This document shows, one piece after another, positions 8,681 through 14,550 of a stretch of 14,550 nucleotides of DNA (position 1 is its first letter; each line of letters starts with the position of its first letter). This DNA comes from Cochliopodium minus (lineage: Eukaryota > Discosea > Himatismenida > Cochliopodiidae). A program made the translations under genes and the position numbers. The stretch is from positions 43,877 to 58,426 of the forward strand of contig JAMYWO010000148.1 of NCBI GenBank assembly GCA_024220525.1, read 5' to 3'. The notes beneath the pieces are model-generated. The model saw only the letters and a list, made by a program, of their open reading frames with translations. It did no database searches and had not been told where the DNA came from.

Positions 8681-10258
8681 TCACTTTTCAAGAACCATTT
8701 TGATAAATTCATAAGAAGTCCAACAAATAGCAGCAGAAAAAGAATTAAACAACATACGTTCCCTCACACCTCTGAAAAGACCAAAAAAACTTTCCTCTCT
8801 GTATATTTTCATCACAGTGTTAAACATTCCTTTGTAATGATTTTGTTTTCCCATTTCGTTTTGTGTTTGGAGTCTTGTTTTTGCGACATCAAGAGGTGTT
8901 GTCAAACTTTTTTTGAAAAAAAAATTAAAAAATAAAATAAAAATATTTAAATAATAAAAATAATTTTAAAATAATTTTAAAATAATTTTAAAATAATTTT
9001 AAAATAATAGAGGAAACTTTTAAAAATGAAATAAAATAAAATTAGTTATTTACCCTCCAGCAGTCATTCCACCCAAAATACTACAGGTTACATGGCAAAG
9101 GAGATCGTATTGTCCCTCATGAATGTTGAAATAATTTTTGTAAAATTTTTTAAAACTCTCATATGATGACAAAAATATTGCGTGGTAAGGTATATTCATT
9201 GTTAATTGTGTTGTAAATCCCGCTAAAAAAGAAAATAATAAAATTTTTTAAAAATGTTTTTAAAATGAAAACTATAAAAAAGAATTTGAGAAATACCATA
9301 AAGAGATCGAACACCTTCTTTTGCAATTACTCTTTTTAAACAGTCCAAAGTGGAGACGTAGGTTGAACCCAATTGCATTCTCTGCTTTATTGCATCCATA
9401 GGTGTTAATATTCCATCCATGCAAATCTTTAAAATAATGACATATAGTTATAAAACTTCAAAAAAATATTGAATTTATTTTGTAATTTAAAATAAAATAA
9501 AAATTAAAAATAATTATCAAAATAATTTTTAATGTATTAATAAAATTCCCTCATTGGATAAATTAGGTGAAAAAATATAGATTTACACTTGCAAATGCTC
9601 CAGAGATAGCAGTTTCAATAGGATGATGTCCAGCCATGTTTGCACCAAAATAATATTTGGTTATTTCATAAATTCCAAAAAAGGCAGCATGTGAAGGAAC
9701 TATTTGACGAAAAAAGAAGGAATAAGGTTAAATTTAAAATCCCAAATCGAAATCTCTATTTGAATATAAAAGCTAAAATCGATATTTTAAACGAAATATC
9801 ACATATAAGTCTTATAATCACATTATTTGAAGTATACGATAAATCATTTAATTTAAACAGACTGTTTTTCATAAGATAATTAGTGATTAAGGAAAATAAT
9901 TCTTTTTTTTTCAATTAAATAATGAAACAATTTTATCTTTGATTTGAAATAATTTCGAATAACAAAAAAAATATATTTTTTCTATTAAAATCCTGAGAAT
10001 TAAATTAAATTTTTTTTTTTTACCTGAACCCATTGCAATTGCTCCCATCCCTCTAAATAATCCTCTATAACCTGATTTTTCTGTAATTCTCTTCATTGTA
10101 TTGAATAATCCATCATATTTTTTATTTGTTGCTTGAACATGTGTTTTAATTGTATCAATAGGAAACATTCCACAATGTTCAGCAACTCCTGCAAAAGATC
10201 CAGCAATTAAATGATTAATTGGATTCATTTCTTCATCATCTTCTTCAAAAAATTCCAT
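8681..10258 (-). CDS. Mitoferrin-like mitochondrial carrier (SLC25, Mrs3/4 type)
   Basis: Exons 10258-10024, 9699-9587, 9426-9297, 9222-9054 and 8906-8681 give 290 residues ending in TGA; phases close at all four introns. The three carrier repeats each carry a PxD..K signature: MFPIDTIKTHVQ (about 31-42), LTPMDAIKQRMQ (123-134) and TTPLDVAKTRLQ (218-229), each followed by a second-helix motif such as YRGLFRGMG and FFGLFRGVRERM. The mitoferrin assignment rests on AEHCGMFPID, MGSVPSHAAFFGIYE, the region GAFASICMDGILTPMD and TMNIPYHAIF, all close to known mitoferrin motifs. The family imports ferrous iron across the inner mitochondrial membrane for Fe-S and haem synthesis. The N-terminus is short and acidic (EEDDEE) with no cleavable presequence, usual for carriers. 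The usual GAGPAHA motif reads GSVPSHA here. The gene is divergent from the PDI gene. Confidence 0.93.
8960..9008. repeat. 11-bp tandem repeat ATAATTTTAAA
   Basis: Four exact 11-bp units plus a partial unit lie in intron 4 (8907-9053) of the mitoferrin gene. The unit is close to self-complementary (TTTTAAA), so the transcript could fold weakly. No function is evident. Confidence 0.9.
9700..10023 (-). other. Intron 1 of the mitoferrin gene, longest intron in the window
   Basis: This 324-nt intron runs from a GTAAAA donor at 10023 to a CAAATAG acceptor at 9700. The part near 9720-9890 differs from the other introns: it has few homopolymer runs and more C and G. I looked for C/D-box snoRNA motifs and a tRNA T-arm and saw neither, so its content stays unassigned. 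Confidence 0.7.
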
Positions 10259-10526
10259 ATTTTCTTATTTATATTTTAAAATGGGTGATGTATTTCTCTT
10301 TATTCTATAAAAATTGATTTTTTTTTTATTTTTTATTTTTTTTTTTTCATTTCTCAAATTAAAAAATAAAAATATAAACAAAAGATTCGATATTATTTGT
10401 ATATTTTTTAATCTTTTCAAATAAAGAAAATGGATGATAATCTTTTGTCAATGATTGAGAGGAAAAGAAGGTTTCAATTTTGATCTTAATAAGAAATTAA
10501 TTATAGATGAAATATTTAAAAAAAAA
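10259..10526. promoter_or_regulatory. Divergent promoter region (mitoferrin / PDI)
   Basis: 268 nt separate the mitoferrin ATG (minus) from the PDI ATG (plus). The middle (about 10316-10350) is a long T-rich block, and a short upstream ORF lies on the PDI side at 10430-10483. No other motif can be named with confidence. Confidence 0.55.
10430..10483 (+). promoter_or_regulatory. Candidate upstream ORF before the PDI gene
   Basis: An ATG with A-rich context (AGAAAATGG) opens a 17-residue frame, MDDNLLSMIERKRRFQF, ending in TGA 43 nt before the PDI start. It lies in a different frame from the PDI coding sequence. If transcription starts upstream of 10430 it would be met first by scanning ribosomes. 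The transcription start is not visible, so this is only a candidate. Confidence 0.4.
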
Positions 10527-11752
10527 ATGAAGATAAAATTATTCATTTTGTTAATTTTGGTAATTTATTGTTTTGGGAATGATGTTGTTGAATTAACTGA
10601 TAAAAACTTTGATGATATCCTCAATAAAGCTGGAAAACCAGCATTTATAGAATTTTATACACCATGGTGTGGATTTTGCAAAAAATTAGAACCTGAATGG
10701 AATTCACTTGCATCTGCAATCAAAAGAGGAGGAGAGAAAGTTTTAATTGGAAAATTGGATGCTGAAAAATATCCAGCTTTGGCCTCAAATAGATTTCATA
10801 TTAACGGTTATCCTACCATTCTCTTTTTCCCAAATGGACCAATCAATTATGTGCAATATGATGGTGCTGATAGAGATGCTGATTCTTTTATTGAATATTT
10901 AAATGAGAATGCTGGAATAAAGGTAAAGAGAAGGAATTCAAAAAATAAACCTTTAAAATAATTTTGAAGATTTTTAATAATTTTTTGATTGCAAAGAAAT
11001 ATTTATTATTTCACAAATGTGATCTATTAATCACTTTATACTGATTTATATACAATATAATCTCATTTATATAAAAATAATAGCAAAGTTATACGAAACC
11101 AAGACCAAAAGTGATTGATATTCCTGCAAACAGATTCGATAAAGTTTTGAAAGATACAACAAGATCTGTTTTGGTGGCATTTTATGATCCCAAAGATAGA
11201 AACTGTTTGATGTTGGAGCCAATTTACGATGATTTGGGAAAATTGTATGAAAAAACAGAAGATATCTTGTTTGTAAGAATAAATGGTGAATCATATGAAT
11301 CAAGAGATATCAAAGGGAGATACAAAGTAAGAAAATATCCAACAGCTTTATTTTTTCCAAAAGGAAGAAAAGCATCAAAATATGAAAATTCAGTTCCTTA
11401 TGAAAACAATTTGGTGAAAGATGAAATGATTAAATTTCTCAACCTTCAATTAAATTCTGACACCAATTCTGGTCTTCTCCCTGAATTTGATAAACTCGTC
11501 AAAAAGCTTATTTCTGGAGATAAGCAGGCTATTGCTGAAGCAGAAGATCTTTCATCCAAATTGAAAGGAGAACAACTCACCTTTTCAACTATTTATATCA
11601 AATACATGAAATTTTATGCTAATGATGACAAGGAATTCGCACATAAAGAAATCACAAGAATCAATAACTTGCTTTCAAACAAAAATGTCAATTTAGGAAA
11701 AGTTGGAGATTTTATTTCAAGACTCAATATCCTCAAATCATTTATACAATAA
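10527..11752 (+). CDS. Protein disulfide isomerase, PDI-D type (two thioredoxin domains plus ERp29-like D domain)
   Basis: Exon 1 is 10527-10922 and exon 2 is 11084-11752, joined in phase 0 over a 161-nt intron; 354 residues. Residues 1-18 form a signal peptide (MKIKLFILLILVIYCFGN). The first thioredoxin domain has the active site WCGFC (Cys48, Cys51) and the cis-proline Pro96 in GYPTILFF. The second (about 138-250) keeps the fold (VLVAFYDP, YPTALFF with Pro218) but its active site reads DRNC (170-173), so only one cysteine remains. Residues 263-354 are an all-helical D domain as in ERp29 and in plant and Dictyostelium PDI-D proteins. The C-terminus LKSFIQ is not a KDEL-type retrieval signal; Dictyostelium PDI also lacks one and is retained through its C-terminal region. 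Expected role: oxidative folding in the ER lumen. The open frame upstream of the chosen ATG has no Met. Confidence 0.93.
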
Positions 11753-11853
11753 AATAAACCCATTAAACAAACCATTTACTTTAATTCCCAAACAATAAAA
11801 TTTTGATTTAAAATATTAAAAAAATTTGAAAAGAAAAACTCCAAGAATCTTAA
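11753..11853 (+). other. Spacer between PDI and secreted-peptide genes
   Basis: 101 nt on the same strand. Several AATAAA words occur here, one overlapping the PDI stop codon, but in such A-rich DNA they may be chance. The promoter of the small secreted-peptide gene must lie here or inside the PDI 3' region. Confidence 0.45.
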
Positions 11854-12234
11854 ATGAAGATTATTTTTGTTCTTTTAGTAATATTTGGTAAATATTTTCC
11901 TTTAAATTCCCTATAAACTTTACCAATTTCTTCAATAAAGCTCTTTTATTCACTGTAAATGCAAATCAATGCTGTAAATGTGCATGCAAACAACAAAATG
12001 TAAACAAATTTTAGCGATATTTATCTGTCAATTCTTAAATTTTAAATTCAATCAAAAAAAATAGAAGGAAAAATTACTCAATCCTCAAAAAATGCAAAAC
12101 ATTAATGCTTTTTACATCCCAGACAATGGTAATATAACAATAATTTAAATTTAATACCAAAATTGACAAAAAATTTTATTGAAAAAGGAGATGGAAAAGA
12201 TTCATTTCAACAATCTCTTTTCAATTTATTTTGA
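11854..12234 (+). CDS. Small secreted cysteine-rich peptide, four exons, 67 residues
   Basis: Exons 11854-11887, 11941-11999, 12065-12128 and 12188-12234 join with closing phases over three 53-65 nt introns (GTAAAT...AAAG, GTAAAC...ATAG, GTAATA...AAAAG). The first 19 residues, MKIIFVLLVIFALLFTVNA, form a textbook signal peptide with a VNA cleavage site. The mature part would be about 48 residues: a cysteine cluster NQCCKCACKQQN, then a hydrophilic stretch KEKLLNPQKMQN, then INAFYIPDNGDGK and SFQQSLFNLF, ending in TGA. I recognise no family. Four cysteines in six residues (CCKCAC) suggest metal binding or dense disulfides, but this is inference. Intron retention after exon 2 would give a 36-residue product instead. 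The evidence is the signal peptide plus three phase-consistent introns of the size and ends typical of this contig; no homologue supports it. Confidence 0.72.
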
Positions 12235-12329
12235 TATTGAAAGAATTTGACGAAAGATTGAAAATTAAAAATGATTTTCAAATCAAAAAAGAAAGAATTT
12301 ATTATTTGTTCATCAAATGAGAGTATAAT
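12235..12329. other. Convergent 3' spacer (secreted peptide / uL4m)
   Basis: 95 nt between the stop at 12234 (+) and the stop at 12330 (-). It contains no coding signal; both 3' ends must fall here or overlap. Confidence 0.5.
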
Positions 12330-13534
12330 TTATAATATAAGTTTAACTTGCAACCATTCAACAGCCCTTTTGTCAAGAATAAGAACTTCTCTTCTCAAAA
12401 TGTCGTAAACATTCAATCTATTTTAAAAAATTAAAAAAATAAGAGAAATTCAAATAAAAGATTAGAAATTGAAAGCAAAACAAACCCTTTGCAAGACATT
12501 ACTTGAACATTTTGAAGTGCAGAGGAAGCTCTTTTTAAATCATCACTAACTTCTTCGGTGGTGATGATCAGAAAAGATTTACCAGGAAAATTTTTGACTT
12601 GATTGAGCAAAACCTTTGTTTTTGGTTTTTCTATTTCCAAAGTATCCAAGATATACAAATTACCTTGTTGATGTTTTGTTGTTAAAGCACTCGCGAGTCC
12701 TTGTCTTCTAATTTGTTTTGGCAAGGCTTTATATTTTAAAAATATTTGTTAGAATAAGTGAATATATTGAAAGAGATTGATCATGATAATGCAGATTGGG
12801 TATAATTTTTGATTCTTGAAAGAATATCAAAGATATAGGTTTTATAATATGTTGTATTTTTTTGATCGTTATTAAATTGAGGAGGGAACTTACTGTATGA
12901 ATAATCTCTTGGTCTTTTTGCATGACAATGACCTCCATGTCTCCAAATAGGATTTCTTATGGAACCCACACGAGCTCTTCCCATTCCTTTTTGAGCCCAT
13001 GGTTTTCTACCACCTCCACTTACTTCAGCTCTATTCTTAGTTTTATGTGTACCTTGTCTTCTCTTTGCCAATTGCCATACAACAACACGATGAAGAATAT
13101 CTGTTCTTATTGGTAATCTTTTGAAGATATTCATTCTCAAATCCATACTTCCTACTTCTTCCATCTTCCAATTATGAATTGGTGTTGTAAATACTTTTGA
13201 ATTTGGTGCAAACATTCCTTTATTAAGAAATAAAATAGAAATGAAAAGAATATTGCTTTTAAAATCTCCAATTTATATTTTTCTTACCTGTATCTAAAGT
13301 ACTTGGTCTTATTTCTGGTAATTTTAATTCTAATTTCTTGGATACATAGCTTCTTTGTTTAATTTTGATGATTGGAGAAATATTTGTGATTGGGTTGATA
13401 TTTTTGAAAAAATTTTTGTTTGTTTTGATTGTATGGAAGAGATTATTGCTATTATGATTTAATTTGAAGAGATTTTTGGTGATGGGAACAAAATTTTTAA
13501 TTTTAAAATCTTTCTTCTTGAATATATTGAGCAT
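12330..13534 (-). CDS. mrpl4: Mitochondrial large-subunit ribosomal protein uL4m
   Basis: Exons 13534-13288, 13217-12894, 12726-12486 and 12417-12330 give 299 residues; phases close at all three introns, and intron 2 has a perfect GTAAGT donor. The first 65 or so residues are basic, rich in Lys, Asn and Phe and nearly free of acids ([15 protein letters not shown] ... [10 protein letters not shown]), a likely mitochondrial presequence. The uL4 core follows: [38 protein letters not shown] with [20 protein letters not shown] (the extended loop that lines the peptide exit tunnel), [20 protein letters not shown] and the closing [15 protein letters not shown]. The product binds 23S-type rRNA in the mitochondrial ribosome. 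The gene's presence shows the organism still translates mitochondrial mRNAs. The cyclin gene ends 87 nt upstream on the same strand. Confidence 0.95.
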
Positions 13535-13621
13535 TTTTTTTTTATTTGAAAATCTTTCAATATAGTATATTGATGGATGGTGGGATCAGACAAATGAGTA
13601 TACAAAAAAATATATTTTAAT
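13535..13621 (-). promoter_or_regulatory. Spacer between cyclin and uL4m genes
   Basis: 87 nt between the cyclin stop (13622) and the uL4m ATG (13534), both minus strand. It must hold the cyclin 3' end and the uL4m promoter. It is AT-rich with a GC-richer patch near 13570-13592 (rc of GATGGATGGTGGGATCAGAC). Confidence 0.45.
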
Positions 13622-14550
13622 TTATTTATCATTTTGAGTGATTTGATTATCTTTTGGAACAGTGTTTTTATTTTGATTATCCTCTCTTTTATCAATTTTG
13701 GTTAAATTGAGACGATCATTTTCATATAACTCAAGGATTTGATCAGATATCTCTGTTAAAGTCTCTAATGGTATTTTTAAGAATTCCCACCATTTTTTAC
13801 CTTCCTTTTCGGGAATTTGATGATTAATTATTTTGGCAGCCAAAAAGATAGCAGCAGGAGCAATGTATTCAGGTTTATATTGTAAACAAAGATTTGTTCT
13901 TTGAAGACTATCGTTGATAAAATTCCAAGAAACTTGTGCTAATTGTTTATTTTCAGGATCTAATGTTTTAAGATTATTCAATAATGTTCCATAAGGATGA
14001 ACAACTCTCAAATCAAATGCCAATGTTCTCAATAATAAAGATTCAAAATTCAATATTTGTTGTTTCAAATTTTTGAATGCCTTTTATTTTGAAAAGATAA
14101 GTACATAATGTGTTATAAAGGAAATTGGAAACTAATATATCAGTATAATGTAATATCAAAAAGGTATTTACTTGTGAAACGAAATATTGTTCTTTATTTT
14201 GAGGAATTTCTTCAACTTTTCTTCTTTTTGAAATCAAATTTATGAACTTCCATATAACTATGAGTATATGTGTTATATTTAACAAAAGAAGCAAAAATAA
14301 ATTTTTTTTTACCTTCTTTTAATTTCTGTGTATTTTCTTCAACTTTAGAAGCCAAAAATAGGCATGAGGTACCAACAAGCTATTATATTTTAAGTAAAAT
14401 TATGATTTATGAAAGAATTTTCTTTACATATTTGTCATATTTATTAATTGAATGTGCCAAGAAGAATTTATGCAAATAAACAATTGATGTCGCAATTGTT
14501 ATTTGAGGCAATTTTAATCCTTTTCCACATTCTTGAAGAAATGTTGTGAC
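13622..14550 (-). CDS. Cyclin K/T-like transcriptional cyclin, 5' end outside the window
   Basis: Visible exons are 14550-14428 (open at the edge), 14379-14313, 14257-14172 and 14080-13622; 244 residues, all phases closing. The first cyclin box shows FLQECGKGLKLPQITIATSI, YLHKFF..HS, then LVGTSCLFLASKVEE and VIWKFINL. The second shows ILNFESLLLRTLAFDLRVVH with HPY, VSWNFINDSLQRTNLCLQYK, APAAIFLAAK and KKWWEFLKI..ETLTEISDQILELYE. The WNFINDSL, WWE and QILELY motifs are typical of cyclins K and T, which pair with CDK9 or CDK12/13 to phosphorylate the RNA polymerase II C-terminal domain. I cannot separate K from T. Only about 30 hydrophilic residues (KREDNQNKNTVPKDNQ) follow the second box, far shorter than the animal tails. 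The N-terminus is missing. Confidence 0.9.

Noticed and set aside
9745-9775. tRNA-like TTCGA segment in mitoferrin intron 1
   Set aside because: The flanking bases do not pair into a T-stem, and no matching acceptor or anticodon arm was found.
9640-9879. 79-residue plus-strand frame over mitoferrin exon 2 and intron 1
   Set aside because: It lies antisense to a well-supported exon and continues into intron; no recognisable motif or start context.
11748-11799. AATAAA words as the polyadenylation signal of the PDI gene
   Set aside because: Several copies occur by chance in such A-rich DNA, so position alone cannot support a specific call.

Overview
This window reads as a gene-dense, very AT-rich nuclear contig of a free-living protist, most likely an amoebozoan of dictyostelid or variosean type (an inference; no marker gene settles it). 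Coding exons are interrupted by many short GT-AG introns. TAA, TAG and TGA all end recognisable proteins, so the standard code is used and a ciliate is unlikely. An intact nuclear gene for mitochondrial ribosomal protein uL4m and a mitoferrin show a respiring mitochondrion. I reassembled ten genes by splicing; reading-frame phase closes at all 35 complete introns. No mobile element, viral gene, tRNA, rRNA or CRISPR array was seen.

Layout. Positions 1-1377 (-): ankyrin-repeat protein with a possible N-myristoylation signal, running off the left edge. 1510-3981 (-): Dug3-type class II glutamine amidotransferase in 11 exons, with a 6-nt coding first exon and a novel C-terminal extension. 4128-6143 (+): RED/IK spliceosome factor with a heptapeptide minisatellite. 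6244-8040 (+): LYR domain fused to an AlgH/UPF0301 domain. 8187-8479 (-): small stand-alone LYR protein. 8681-10258 (-): mitoferrin-like iron carrier. 10527-11752 (+): ER protein disulfide isomerase of the PDI-D type. 11854-12234 (+): a four-exon gene for a 67-residue secreted cysteine-rich peptide that an ORF scan misses. 12330-13534 (-): uL4m. 13622-14550 (-): cyclin K/T-like protein, running off the right edge.

The genes are mostly ordinary cell functions (mRNA synthesis and splicing, ER folding, glutathione or gamma-glutamyl metabolism). Positions 6244-10258 place two LYR-domain genes beside a mitochondrial iron importer, which suggests but does not prove a link to Fe-S cluster or respiratory-complex assembly. 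The most novel items are the LYR-AlgH fusion, the hidden secreted peptide, the Dug3 micro-exons and extension, and the predominance of AAG intron ends. Intergenic spaces are 87-268 nt; no gene-free stretch over 300 bases exists apart from one intron.
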